From Oncomelania hupensis (taxonomy: Eukaryota > Mollusca > Gastropoda > Littorinimorpha > Pomatiopsidae): a stretch of 64,000 nucleotides of DNA. Within the stretch, counting starts at the first letter, position 1. Every line of letters begins with the position of its first letter. The DNA lies in assembly GCA_036898135.1 (NCBI GenBank), contig CM072515.1:22627700-22691699 (forward strand). The letters are read 5' to 3'. The notes under the pieces are model-generated. The model ran no database searches and had not been told where the DNA came from. It saw nothing but the letters and a program-made list of their open reading frames with translations. The position numbers were made by a program, and so were the translations under genes. Below are positions 1 through 9,942 of the stretch, in pieces.

Positions 1-465
1 CTGAGCGGTATGAGTCAGTACGTGGTAGTAATACCCAGGACCCAATGGGTCAGCTGAGGGTACAATCCGTGTAGTAGTAGCTGAGTGGGAACATGTCACT
101 TGAGTAGAGCATACCCAGGACCCGAGAAGGTAGAGTCGAACCAAAGGCCCATGGGCCAGGTGGGGGAATAGGTTACAAACAGGTAACTGAGTGGGGATAG
201 CCATCATTAGTAGTTGTAAGACAAAGGAACCCAAGACGAGTTCCGGGGAGAGAAACGGCCAGGCGGTTGGGTCTAAAGGTGTACAGACACTCGTGAGCGG
301 TAGGTGCACACCGCGGTCATGAACAGCAGTCCAAAGTTAGTCGACAAGGAGTAGGCTACCAGGTCGGCCATGGAGTCCAGATGCAATCATCATCGCAGCA
401 GGCAATCCTAACCGCGGAGAAGTCAGGCTCCAGGGCCAGACACTCAAGGACACAGTGGTCGTGTG
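1..465. other. Non-coding sequence downstream of the HSE promoter
   Basis: The block is more GC-rich than the rest of the window. It repeats the motif acccaggaccc (31-42 and 113-124) and has no ORF of note. It is probably the transcribed leader of the element controlled by the HSE block, but no terminal repeat or primer-binding site could be fixed. Confidence 0.4.
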
Positions 466-575
466 CTTTTATACTTGTACAGCTACTTTTGGAACGTTCA
501 AGAATGTTCTAGAAAGTTCTGAGAGTTTCTCGAAAGTTCTGGAAGTTTCTTGAACGTTCTAGAGTGTTCAGGAGA
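466..575 (-). promoter_or_regulatory. Heat-shock-type promoter block: 17 contiguous HSE pentamers plus TATA box
   Basis: Positions 491-575 are 17 consecutive pentamers that alternate nGAAn and nTTCn (starting GGAAC GTTCA AGAAT GTTCT), with single-base departures in only a few units. This is the binding array of heat-shock factor. On the minus strand it is followed 17 bp later by TATAAAAG (466-473), so transcription would run leftwards out of the window. What it drives is not visible: the following 460 bp hold no long ORF. It may be the promoter of an LTR-type or other retroelement whose body lies to the left. Confidence 0.75.
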
Positions 576-811
576 ATTGTAGAAACATGTGGACAACTCT
601 AGCAGTTCAGGGAGGAAGCTCGGCATTGAAAGCAAATCGATAATTTTCTCGAACACACGCGATTTTCCAAATTTCATTGTCCCGGTCACAGAAGCAAAGT
701 TTTTCTGGAATAACAGCGATTTCCTTTCTGTTCTAGACCTAACAGGATAGGAAAACACACTTTCAACCCAGGAACAGAACAAAAGTGAAAATTTGTTACA
801 TAGTGCTATTA

Positions 812-1230
812 GTAGGTAGGCATTTTTCAACAGCAATGCCCTTTGCAGTGACAAGTCAAACTTCTTCAGGCTCACCTCATCACTGACACTGGGTCTGTAG
901 TACGCACTGACATAGAGGGCGTGACAACTTTTCAGCTTCACTTTCTGCCAGAGTAGTTCGCAGCCATCCCCACCAAGCTCCAGCACAGCAAACCTGTCCA
1001 GGTTGGTCTTAACGGCAACAAGTACTCCTCCACCCCTTCATCCTCTGTCCCTCCTGAAGACCTTCTAGCAGGATTTAAATGCTTTTTACCGAAGGGTCCA
1101 GCCACATTTCTGTGCCTATAATGATACCTGGTCTGGCTTAAGGCTGTCAAGAAAGTTTGGAATCTGCCTTTTTTCCGCTGGCTGACTTTCAAGTTGATGT
1201 TCAACACACGAAAAGGTCTGTACCTCCACT
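812..1230 (-). pseudogene. Degraded non-LTR retrotransposon endonuclease fragment
   Basis: The minus strand carries, in shifted frames, the signature order of an apurinic-like (EEP) endonuclease of jockey/CR1-type LINEs: a start resembling LNINLKVSQRKKGRFQTFL, a GTETWLD-like core (broken here), VFRRDRG, then GGGVLVAVKTNLDRFAV and ALYVSAYYRPSVSDEVSLKK. At least two frameshifts and a stop separate these pieces. No reverse transcriptase follows. Confidence 0.7.
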
Positions 1231-2441
1231 TGTCTTGTTGGCTAGCACGGGTCGGAGTAGAGCTGTGAGGTGATAGAAACCTTGAAGGTCTGTGGGAGTG
1301 GAGCAAGAATGGCTCAGGGAGAAGTCATGGAACATGGAATCGTGGCCCTCGACATTGTACAGATCGAATACTGTTCGACTGTTTGGGCTGCCACACACTA
1401 CGCACTACCATGGCCACTTTAAATTTTCTCCTAGTTCGTTGTAGTAGGCAGTGTCAATGCCATGAAATCACTGCCCACACTGCTCACAGACAACTCTTCG
1501 GTTGTCCCACTGGGTTGCCAAGTTACATGTGCCGCAAATCCACGATGAGTGAGCAAACCCCTCAGATCCTATAGACCTGTTATCAATGAAAAACCTGATG
1601 GCAACAATGTGATGAGAAAATGCATGCATAGTGGAAAAGACATTTCGGCCAAACCTATACCAGTATTATAAAAATATTTTACAACTGGATCTTGTAATCA
1701 GCTGCTAGGGTTGCCTATCGACACAAAAGGCAGCGTATTTTCCAACGCTACATTGGCAGCTGCAAATAATTTTACAGAATGATAAATGCCAGTGTATATA
1801 GTGTGCGCTCGCAAGGGAGAGACACAAAATTTGACATAAATTTATGTTTTATTGTATATAAATCATTCAATTTTTTTCCATGTAAAAACGATTAAAACTG
1901 GAACTTTACAGATAATGTAATTAATAGAAATTAAATAGAAATCGTGATATCATAACATACTGCAGAAAAGGGTGAAATACATATTGTGAGTTATCCCAAA
2001 GTAAAAGAATAATAAAAGAGCAATACATAAGTCATTAGTTGACTTACACAGCCCAACTTTCACACATGTACATAAATGTATTCATGTTTTGTAACTAGCT
2101 GACATTTCATACACAATGTAGACTAAATTAGTTATCTAAAATGTTCTACATGTATGGAAACATCATGCGCACTAGGTATGCATACTGTCCCGCTATTCCC
2201 ACACCCCCCCTCCCTCTTCTCCCTCTCTCAACCCCCTAAAATTCTTCTCATGATAAGACAATGGCAATATTAATTTATTAAACTATTTTGAATTGTCTTT
2301 TTCGAAAGGCATAAAAGTTATAAGCGGCAAAATTGATACAACGAATTTGTGAATCACAATAAAGCATATTTAACAAGAAATCTGTGTCACACCAAAATAT
2401 GTATTTATAAAATCTCTATACAGGGACAGAAACAAACTCCA
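1231..2441. other. Gene 3' flank, no coding feature
   Basis: AT-rich sequence that would contain the 3' UTR of the coiled-coil gene in its right part. The short ORF at 1383-1574 has no recognisable content. No repeat boundary was identified. Confidence 0.5.
2274..2279 (-). terminator. Candidate polyadenylation signal AATAAA
   Basis: The hexamer lies about 165 bp downstream of the proposed stop codon of the coiled-coil gene. AT-rich sequence makes chance occurrence likely, and another copy near 1849-1854 is an alternative. Confidence 0.3.
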
Positions 2442-2485
2442 CTAACTGATCGTACAATAGTTACATAGTTTGTCTCTGGAATTAT
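2442..2485 (-). CDS. Coiled-coil gene, terminal coding exon 27
   Basis: A long pyrimidine tract (the complement of the GA repeat at 2490-2520) leads to a ctttcag acceptor. Joined to exon 26 in phase 1, the exon reads DNSRDKLCNYCTIS followed by TAG at 2442-2444. It is short, but the splice acceptor is the best in the gene. A possible poly(A) signal AATAAA on the minus strand lies at 2274-2279, about 165 bp past the stop. Confidence 0.65.
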
Positions 2486-2733
2486 CTGAAAGAGCAAGAG
2501 AGAAAGAGAGAGAGAGAGAGCAGTGCAAGTGTTGCAGGTATACAGTAGTTTGTGACGTGAAATACAAACATCTGTAACAAAAACTATTGAAAAATACAGG
2601 AAAAGAACCAAAAAGACCACAACATGCAGATAATTAAACATTAAAGTAACTGTGAGACTAACAACTAATAACATTTAAACAGATAATAACCAATCTTGTC
2701 GATACAAATAGAAACACAAGATTGATGATGTAC

Positions 2734-3005
2734 CTTGATCAAAGGCAGTTGACTCGGGTTGAAGCAAGGAATTTGCCTTGCCAGCTCTTTTTGATGCTGG
2801 CTTAGCACTTGGTGGTACTATGCTGGTACTTGATGGCCTTGAAAGTAAATAGGCCAGTGGCCACCTAACAGAACGTCTTGGTATCCAAGATAGAGATCGT
2901 CCACGTCTGACTGGCGAAGGACTTAGCCTTGGCCTGGAACGCAATGGAGCACTCCTGCTTCTTTTTGCTGTTTCCAGCTCCACCGAGACTTTTCCAACAT
3001 CTTTC
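2734..3005 (-). CDS. Coiled-coil gene, exon 26, basic Ser/Pro/Arg tail
   Basis: The longest exon (272 bp) reads KDVGKVSVELETAKRSRSAP, then LRSRPRLSPSPVRRGRSLSW, followed by a Pro/Ser/Lys-rich stretch ending STAFDQ. SP and RS dipeptides and Arg pairs give a strongly basic, probably disordered tail. The acceptor ctaccttaaag-like context is weak (actual context cccttaaag), but it is the only one that keeps the frame from exon 25. The donor AAG|GTACAT is good. Confidence 0.75.
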
Positions 3006-3124
3006 CTTTAAGGGTAGTCAAAATACACAAATTAAATTGATTAATATAGAAAACGGTTAACACGAACACAAAAATCAACTCAACTGAAACAAACAATCCT
3101 GAACCCAAAGCCACAAATTTTAAC

Positions 3125-3199
3125 CTGTTGTATGACTTTATGAGTTTATTCAGATCATTCATGGAGAACGATTCAAGTGACCACGCACTTCCAAATATA
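3125..3199 (-). CDS. Coiled-coil gene, exon 25
   Basis: The exon runs from an atgcag acceptor to a CAG|GTTAAA donor and reads VIFGSAWSLESFSMNDLNKL, then IKSYN, with both split codons matching. The donor is weak at position +4. Confidence 0.75.
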
Positions 3200-3999
3200 C
3201 TGCATAATGAGTAAACTTAATAGTTGTATTTAATCTGAATAGCAATACGCGAATGTTTTATTGGTCTATGATGCTCTATGGATCCACCTTTCCACTCCTT
3301 TGCTAAAGAACAGTAGAAGACTTTCAGGGGCATTGAAAACAGCCTGTCATCTAAGGTGAGTAAGGATCTGGCCGGACAATCTAACATTTGCAGTTTACAT
3401 GCCTGATAGATGACCTTTTTGAATGCAATCATCCTGCCCCCTTTTCATATTTCACCAAACTCTATTAGATTTCATTGAATCATGCACTGGAAGGGCAAAT
3501 ATGGCAAATATGAGTTATCTAAAATATAAAAGGCTGAGCAGCAGTTAAAGTATCTGCCTAGTCAAAATAATCAAAATAAGTCAAGTCCATTTGAGAGAGG
3601 GTAAATAAAGCGTTTGAAAAGAAACGTGAAATATGGACTGACAGTGTTAACTGGCCACCTGAATCTATGGCCAATGGCCTGCCACAGAGTGGCCATGAAC
3701 TGAAGTACCTGTACACCAAAAACCATCAAACGTGGTTCAGCTTTTTGTGAGATATAGAGCGGAAGAAGTTTTAGCAAAGAATTGGTTTCTGCAACTTTGA
3801 CGAGGTAGAGCAAATTAGCACATGAGGCTGATCACCATAATCCAGTTAATGTTCCTATAAAGTTTTATCAAAACCAGTCCAGAAGGTCTTGGGACGAACC
3901 AATGGATATAGACTGATATTTGGCTCTTTCTGATTCCTGACTATTTCAAAGTATTTATTTCCAGATATTATCTAGAAAATACAAAGGAATTATACATAC

Positions 4000-4020
4000 A
4001 CCATGGTAGGAGTCAGCTTC
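4000..4020 (-). CDS. Coiled-coil gene, exon 24 (21-bp microexon)
   Basis: This 21-bp microexon lies between gttacag and GTATGT and encodes RKLTPTM plus a split Val. It completes the partial codon of exon 23 and hands the correct phase to exon 25. The two microexons together make the basic Pro-containing stretch KRSPGPKRKLTP, a plausible nuclear-localisation or proline-directed kinase motif (inference). Being 21 bp, it could be skipped without a frameshift. Confidence 0.6.
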
Positions 4021-4288
4021 CTGTAACAGTACAAAGAATAATTTTTAAAAAATCATTGGTAAGAAAACAATGTTCATAAATAACAGTGAAAAGATGTGAA
4101 GTGGGGGAAAGCATGCTTGAAAAACAATAACCAATAAATTAATAATAATACAATAATTTATAATGCGCACATGTCTCATAAGATACAGATATGAAAAAAG
4201 GGACTATTGTAATTACATAGGGTGTAAGTACATTACGTCACATTTTATTGAAGCTGAAACAATGAACAGCCACAAAATCTAATCTTAC

Positions 4289-4313
4289 CTCTTGGGTCCT
4301 GGGCTCCTTTTAC
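4289..4313 (-). CDS. Coiled-coil gene, exon 23 (25-bp microexon)
   Basis: This microexon lies between attgcag and GTAAGA and, joined to exon 22, encodes CKRSPGPK with a split Arg. Its size is 1 mod 3, so skipping it alone would shift the frame. Phase agreement with exons 22 and 24 makes chance unlikely. Confidence 0.65.
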
Positions 4314-4452
4314 CTGCAATTAAATGCCAAGAACAATGCATATTATACTCAACAAGCAAGACTTAACAGACAGCTACTATAGTAGTTTGTAGTTCATAAT
4401 TATATACTGTGATGCCACTTGTCAGAGGAATTAAGTCATGACAACTGGCTGC

Positions 4453-4454
<2 letters not shown>

Positions 4455-4483
<29 letters not shown>
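4455..4483. repeat. (CA)n microsatellite, left half
   Basis: About 14 CA units. A second CA run at 4737-4770 lies on the far side of a 243-bp inverted-repeat element, so the element probably inserted into one CA tract. Confidence 0.9.
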
Positions 4484-4488
4484 TTTTT

Positions 4489-4731
4489 GTAGAAATGACG
4501 TTGTGATGACTGACGTGAAACTCTACATACATTATTTTGACACACTTCACATTTTTTTGACATTTTCAATTTTTTGAAGCTATCCCTAACCCAAACCCTA
4601 ACTCTAACCCTTAACCTAACCCTAACACAGCCCTAACCCTAACGGAACACTTTTTTGACGTCAAAATAACGGGGTCGTCAAAAGAAAGTATGTAGAGTTT
4701 CAAGTGTATGTCAGAGTAACGTCGTTTCTAC
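4489..4731. mobile_element. Small inverted-repeat element carrying telomere-like CCCTAA repeats
   Basis: Imperfect terminal inverted repeats of about 42 bp (4489-4530 and 4688-4731) share GTAGAAA, GACGTT and the perfect inner block GAAACTCTACATAC. Between them lies a degenerate CCCTAA array (4584-4643, about nine units) flanked by short TTTTTTGAC motifs in opposite orientation. There is no ORF. It has the layout of a non-autonomous DNA transposon; CA repeats on both sides hide any target duplication. Confidence 0.7.
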
Positions 4732-4822
4732 CTAGCCACACACACACACACACACACACGCTCACACACACATTCAAAAGAAAAAAGAAAATGGCCATCA
4801 GATGCTGAAAAGATATATAAAA

Positions 4823-5770
4823 CTAGAAAGGCAAAGCAACATAATTCACATGCTCCTTATGGAATTAAAAAATAAGTGCCTAGAAAAAACAAAATGAAAT
4901 AATGGCATTAAAATGTCTCTATGCTCTTGACCTTGAGATGACATTGACCTCCGGCACCAAATACTCATATACTATTAAATAAAATACAGCAAAAGTTGTA
5001 TTATGCCCCCACCCCCCCTCCCCCTCCAAAAAAAAACCAAACAACAACGGTGAACTTGGGATGATCTTGACCTTTGGTGAATTTGACCTTGGTATGACCT
5101 TGACACTCACATGATTTCTCATGCATGTCTAATCAAATAACGCAATGTTGTGGCATAATATGGATTAAATAAACAGCCATTCCACTGTACTAAGACCTAT
5201 TTTAAAAATGTTTTTGCAAAGCCTAAATCGACCTTGACCTTAAGGTCAACGCAAAAACGGAACTAATATGAAAGATCAATCTATCATCACTAAATATAAC
5301 AAGTTTGGACTTTATATCTCATAGTTTAGGGTCAAGGACCTTGGAGTGAGGTTGACCAAATGTGCAAAGGATGTGTGTCTCATTAATATCTATCATGCAT
5401 GAAAGAATAATAAGTCCAATATTAATAACCTAGAAAAAAAGTGAAATTTTGTGAAAATTTAATATTTTTTGACTAACATTTTATGATTCTGTGACCTTGA
5501 CCTTGAAGTGAAGTCATCCATTCACTGATCATTTTCAAAGTCTCATGGGTATACACCACCTTACCAAGTTTGGTTGTGATAGTTGAAATAGGCTCCGAGT
5601 ACTTATAGCTACTTTAAAGTTTTTGCACAGACAGACAGCAGACAGACGGGCTGACATTTTTTAAAATATAATTTTTGGACTATTTAGGACTCATCTCGCA
5701 GATTTGCTAAAATCTTGAAAATGTTGGGGGAAGCGGGGAGCGAGTATATAAACTCGCATTGCTATGCATG
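4823..5770. repeat. TGACCTTGA dispersed repeat, copy 1
   Basis: This is the fullest copy of the commonest dispersed repeat of the window. It starts near ctagaaaggcaaagc, holds many TGACCTTGA units (both spaced and adjacent), a run of cagacagac, and ends with a hairpin whose arms are GACTCGCAT/ATGCGAGTC beside gagtcaaaaa. TGACCTTGA is the reverse complement of TCAAGGTCA, the known extended half-site for ERR/SF-1-class nuclear receptors. There is no ORF. Confidence 0.8.
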
Positions 5771-5923
5771 CGAGTCAAAAATAGTTCAGTGTGGCAGACG
5801 ACTACTGATGAAATGTAAAGAAATAAGTCTATGAGGCTTTCTTGAAGGCTTCTGCTGACTGCATGTGATTGCTTAAAAGCCAGGGGCAAATTGATCCAGA
5901 ACTGTGGTGCAGAGTTCACTTAC

Positions 5924-6113
5924 AAACAGGTGCCTCTTTGTTGAGGTCATTGATCCAAGTTGTAAACCTGGCCAGCTCTTCCTTGTAGCAGGTGGTGATC
6001 TGGTTAACTGCAGCCTCTCTTTCTGCGGTTCTGTGAAACAGCTTTTTGTAGTCTTCACTTAACCCTTGATTTACCGTTGTGAAGTGCTGGAAGGCAAACA
6101 GGCAACCATGACT
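5924..6113 (-). CDS. Coiled-coil gene, exon 22
   Basis: The 190-bp exon starts SHGCLFAFQHFTTVNQGLSE, continues DYKKLFHRTAEREAAVNQIT and TCYKEELARFTTWINDLNKE, then APV. It is less regular than the earlier exons and richer in aromatic residues, so it may be a small helical domain at the end of the coiled coil. Splice sites are ctacag and GTAAGT; it ends in phase 1. Confidence 0.85.
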
Positions 6114-6164
6114 CTGTAGTGAGGAGATCACAACAGTGTTAGTTAGTTATTCATGCTTACAAGA

Positions 6165-7595
6165 TCCAGCGGACTGCAAATATCCCAATCAGGACCACAA
6201 AATCAAGACCACAACTTTGCTGAAAGAGGACTCACCACTGATCCGCATAAAAGATCTGTCGAAACAACCATAGTGGTAACTAACACTGAAGGCACTCCAT
6301 GCATCCACCAGCCGGTCACTTTACAATAACAGGCATGCTACTCTAAAAATTTAGTTTTTCCGGAAAATTTTGCAAGGATTAGCAGAGCCCCGAGAGCGAG
6401 CCTGAAAAGCAGGCGAGCCCTCTAAGGGGGTCCGGGGGCATGCACCCCCGGAAAATTTAAAAAAAAAAAGAAAAAAAAAAAGGTTAAAATCTGTGCAATC
6501 TGGCACATTCTGAGCACTTTTTGAGAGACGAAAAATCAATCAACAAAGACGAAAAAAAAAACACATTTTAGTTTAAACTATTATATACAAGAAATGACAC
6601 TGGTAGGCCTACATGTCTGTTAACATTATTTTATTATAGTCCGTCATTTTTTTTTAGTTTAGTTTTTGAGACCTTTGTCCCAGTCTCCTATCGTGTTTCT
6701 TATCACAATTTCGGTTTGAAACATTTTGATGCTATGCTACCATTAGTAGTATTTATCATTACAAAAATGCTTCCATACATTATCAAACTTTAAAAAACAT
6801 AGAATCGTGCACAAAACGTGGTGAAGACAGTCAAAAATCAAACCAAACAACTGGCCGCCTACGCTAAAACACAGCGAATCACGCAAGAGAGAAGCAATCT
6901 GATTGGTGAGATAAATTTAGCTAGCCAATCACAAGCCGCTTTGATATGATCGTTAAAATTGACTGTCATGGCGGTCTAGCAGACGAATCCTGCTGATATC
7001 ACCTACCGTGATAAGAACGCTGGTAATCCTTTCTTTTCGACACAGATTTTTTTAATACTCCCGGAAATTTTTCAAACACCCGGAAAGCCACCGGGACCCA
7101 AAAATCGATCTCCCGGAATTCCGGAAAAGTAGCATGCCTGAATAAAGACATCCCACGCAGGGGTACGCCGAGGCTATACTCTAATTTATCGAACCCCCGT
7201 TTACAAAAAAACAAAAATAGAATACAAACATCATTATAAATATCAAGAAAACACATACATATAAAATGCCTACATTGACAAATAATAATATCATAGGAAG
7301 CCCCAGTGACCATTTGACAGAAAGCGTCCAATATTCCCAAGCCGATCCAACAGACCTCACACACAAATGAGTAGTTTGTCCCGGAAGAGTTTTCAAGAAA
7401 AAAGGTAGGTGACTGGTCTAGCGAAGAAGATATAGTATATTAAATTGATAGAACAGAATAGGAATGAGAGAGAACAAAGGACAAAGACAGCGACAGTGGG
7501 AATTTAAAGCACTAAATTTCCAGAAAGTAAGGATACTATTTATATTGAAATAACCTGCAACCCCACTGGGGGTCACAACAGTATAAGTGATTCTG
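6165..7595 (-). repeat. Retroelement copy 1, split by a hAT-like element
   Basis: Sequence to either side of 6330-7140 is the same family as 14737-15434 (shared text includes ctgatccgcataaaagatct, agacatcccacgc and gacagcgacagtgggaattt). By analogy with the other copy, whose AATC-type tail is on the left, it runs on the minus strand. It has no coding capacity. Confidence 0.7.
6330..7140. mobile_element. hAT-like non-autonomous element, 5-bp target duplication AATAA
   Basis: Terminal inverted repeats are CAGGCATGCTACT and its complement, flanked by AATAA at 6325-6329 and 7141-7145. The homologous retroelement copy at 14870-14900 shows the uninterrupted site (tttacaataaagacatccc), which fixes both ends. 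The 811-bp interior has GC-rich palindromic blocks near the left end and no transposase. Confidence 0.9.
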
Positions 7596-7596
7596 G

Positions 7597-7602
7597 TGGT
7601 GG

Positions 7603-7638
<36 letters not shown>

Positions 7639-7695
7639 CGACAGTGTAAGTAGTGGTGGTGGTGCTGGTGATGATGATGATTATGCTGATGATGA
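7597..7695. repeat. (GAT)n / (GGT)n trinucleotide repeats
   Basis: A GAT run with interspersed GGT units directly follows the retroelement copy. Part may be a tail expansion. Confidence 0.8.
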
Positions 7696-7939
7696 TTGCA
7701 GTCTTTCAGGACTCCATGAAGCAGTCATGCTCAATGTGCATGAAAAACAATATAATAGGAGTTAACAATAGGGGAAATACAATAAAAACACACCAACAAA
7801 AACAATGTTTAGGAATTTATAGTAGAAAATAGTTTATTCACCAATATGCCATATACTTATATAATAGTTCTTATATCATGCTTTTACCAGCTAAAGGCGC
7901 TGGATATTTATGTACTAGAGAGCTTGTCTGATAACTTAC

Positions 7940-7983
7940 TTCTAGCAAAATCGCATCCGTTTCCCACTGTTGTGCCAGATCCA
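7940..7983 (-). CDS. Coiled-coil gene, exon 21
   Basis: This 44-bp exon completes a split Val codon and reads VDLAQQWETDAILLE, ending in phase 0 before GTAAGT. Short, but both splice sites are good and the phase fits both neighbours. Confidence 0.75.
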
Positions 7984-8316
7984 CTAAAACAAAAATAGTA
8001 ACAACTGTTGACTGGAGTCAGTTTAGAACATCTTCAAAAGTAGGTTTCGAATGCCACGCTTTCCAAACTATAGGATCCAGACACAGAACTGAAAATGAGT
8101 GCATAGACTGAGAATGCAATAGAAGAAGTACGTACAGCAAGGATCGGTTATGTAAAGAAATAATCTACCTACAGCAAGGATTGGCTATATTAGGAACTAA
8201 TCTACCAACACCATGGGCCTGAGAATTATGTCACAAACATGCATACAAACTGTAAAGAGAAAAACAAAGCAAGAAGTTGTTTGGGGGGAGGGTGATTGGC
8301 AGAAGGGGTTACTAAC

Positions 8317-8419
8317 CTTTCTCTTGCTCCAGTTTGAGGATGAGATTTTTGATTATGCAATTATCACCATCTTCCAATGTCTTCACTGTTTCAATTTCTA
8401 TTAGCAGTCTTCTGATGGC
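8317..8419 (-). CDS. Coiled-coil gene, exon 20
   Basis: The 103-bp exon reads AIRRLLIEIETVKTLEDGDN, then CIIKNLILKLEQEK, ending in phase 1 before GTTAGT. The acceptor is gttgtag. A tRNA/5S-type SINE lies 150 bp upstream in the intron. Confidence 0.8.
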
Positions 8420-8560
8420 CTACAACAAGAAATCTGTCAGTTGTTCACTCAAACATGTATAACTCTAATATTGAACCCCCTATTACAGTCTCGATGGAAG
8501 TTGTTGAAAACATCAACAACACACACAAAACAACCCATTGCTACATTTAAATTGTTTACT

Positions 8561-8890
8561 TGTGTCGGGGGTCAGATAGCGCAGTGGTTGGAGCACTCGC
8601 TACTGTGTCGCAAGTTAAGCATCGTCCAGTGCGGTTACCACTTGAATGGGTGACCGCAAAATGTGAGGCAACAAATAACAACGCCCCCAGTTGACTCAAC
8701 TGTGACTGAGTACCTACTCTCTTAAGGGTGGGGAAGGTAAAGCAGCGAGGGAGAGAGATGGGCATCACTCTCATTACGCTGGCCCAAGATAAGTGTGATC
8801 TCCAACATCACGCTCCCCTACGGCCACAGGCTATGGGACTACCTTTACTTTTTATACTTGTGAAAATAAGACACATTGTGAAACCATTTG
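8561..8890 (+). repeat. SINE with tRNA-like and 5S rRNA-like head
   Basis: Bases 8567-8610 resemble a tRNA A-box region (TAGCGCAGTGGTTGGAGC). Bases 8611-8659 then match the 3' half of 5S rRNA (aagttaagcatcgtc, gcggtta, cttgaatgggtgaccgc), so the internal promoter is a fusion of two polymerase-III genes. A body of about 230 bp follows with the motif gagggagagagatgggc and the 3' motif gctatgggactacctttact. It lies in the intron between exons 19 and 20. Confidence 0.75.
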
Positions 8891-9239
8891 TCTGTCCCAC
8901 AAGCCTATATAGTTAGTTGCAAATGGACCATAAACTTGAGTTTGCTGGAGAATCTGACTTGCATCAAAAATATTTTTCATGCGCTCCAGTGAGTAAAACG
9001 ATTTTGCCTATAGCAATTTCCTTTGCCACGTTCTTTTTGCCTGTTCAGTGACTGGGTGATTGAGGTATAGCAACGCTGGGATAACATGCTTGTTCAGTTT
9101 GACACTATAGTAGTATTCACTATCGAATTTGTGCCTCAAATCTGTGTCTATGAATATGCAACTTTATAACTACTACGGTACTACTATTTAATTTAAATGA
9201 AATTTTAAGCTGAAAAAAAAAAGAGAATAAATATAGGTG

Positions 9240-9330
9240 ATTTATTATTTTATTTAATCATTCTTATATAGCGCTTTTCCAACACAAGAGCTGCTCAAAG
9301 TGCTGGTTGATGCAGAATCCAAATTAATCT
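9240..9330. repeat. Short dispersed repeat (atttaatcattcttatatagcgctttt)
   Basis: Bases 9249-9300 match two tandem-like stretches at 55167-55200 and 55243-55285 (taatcattct-ata-ag-tcttttccagc). It probably is a SINE or LINE tail fragment. Confidence 0.5.
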
Positions 9331-9554
9331 GACTGAGGCACTCACTTGCCGCCTTTGGGTCCGATGCCCAGACAACTGCCAAGCTTCAGGAAAGGACTAA
9401 AAACTTACTTGTTTTAATATGGCTGAATCACCGTCTCAGTGCGCATAGAGCATGAACAACTACGTACATGGATTTTTGGCGCCTTACAAGATCACATCAT
9501 CATCATCATCATCATCAACTGAGCACAATCCTTCAAACCACTATGAGTGCTCAC

Positions 9555-9707
9555 CTCTTCCAGCTTGCTGTTCTCCTCCATAACAAGCCGAAGTCTGCAG
9601 CCAGCGTTGATTATCTGGGTTTCCTTTTTAAAAACAGCCTCATTATGCTTAGTAAGCTGCTGTATCAGTAAATCGCACTTGGTTTTTATGTCTTTCTTCA
9701 GATTATC
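9555..9707 (-). CDS. Coiled-coil gene, exon 19
   Basis: The 51-codon exon reads DNLKKDIKTKCDLLIQQLTK, then HNEAVFKKETQIINAGCRLR and LVMEENSKLEE, phase 0 on both sides (gttgatag acceptor, GTGAGC donor). The intron before it, 9.3 kb, contains the LINE-split transposon copy and a hAT-like element. Confidence 0.85.
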
Positions 9708-9752
9708 CTATCAACACAAGAATATAGGGTACAAATCAAATGGAAATTGTCA

Positions 9753-9754
<2 letters not shown>

Positions 9755-9820
<66 letters not shown>

Positions 9821-9880
9821 ACATCTACTCAATGTCCAACAACAACAATAATAATAATAATGATGATGATGATGATGATA
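9755..9880. repeat. (CT)n, (AAT)n and (GAT)n microsatellites
   Basis: About 29 CT units (9755-9814), then AAT and GAT runs to 9880. Confidence 0.9.
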
Positions 9881-9942
9881 AACACTGAACATCAAACATA
9901 CATCTACTACTCAAATATGTGGTGTCAATCGAGATCACTATT

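Noticed and set aside
4584..4643. Chromosome end (telomere)
   Set aside because: The CCCTAA units are few, degenerate and enclosed in an inverted-repeat element with gene exons on both sides.
8611..8659. 5S rRNA gene
   Set aside because: Only the 3' half matches and it is fused to a tRNA-like segment in a SINE.
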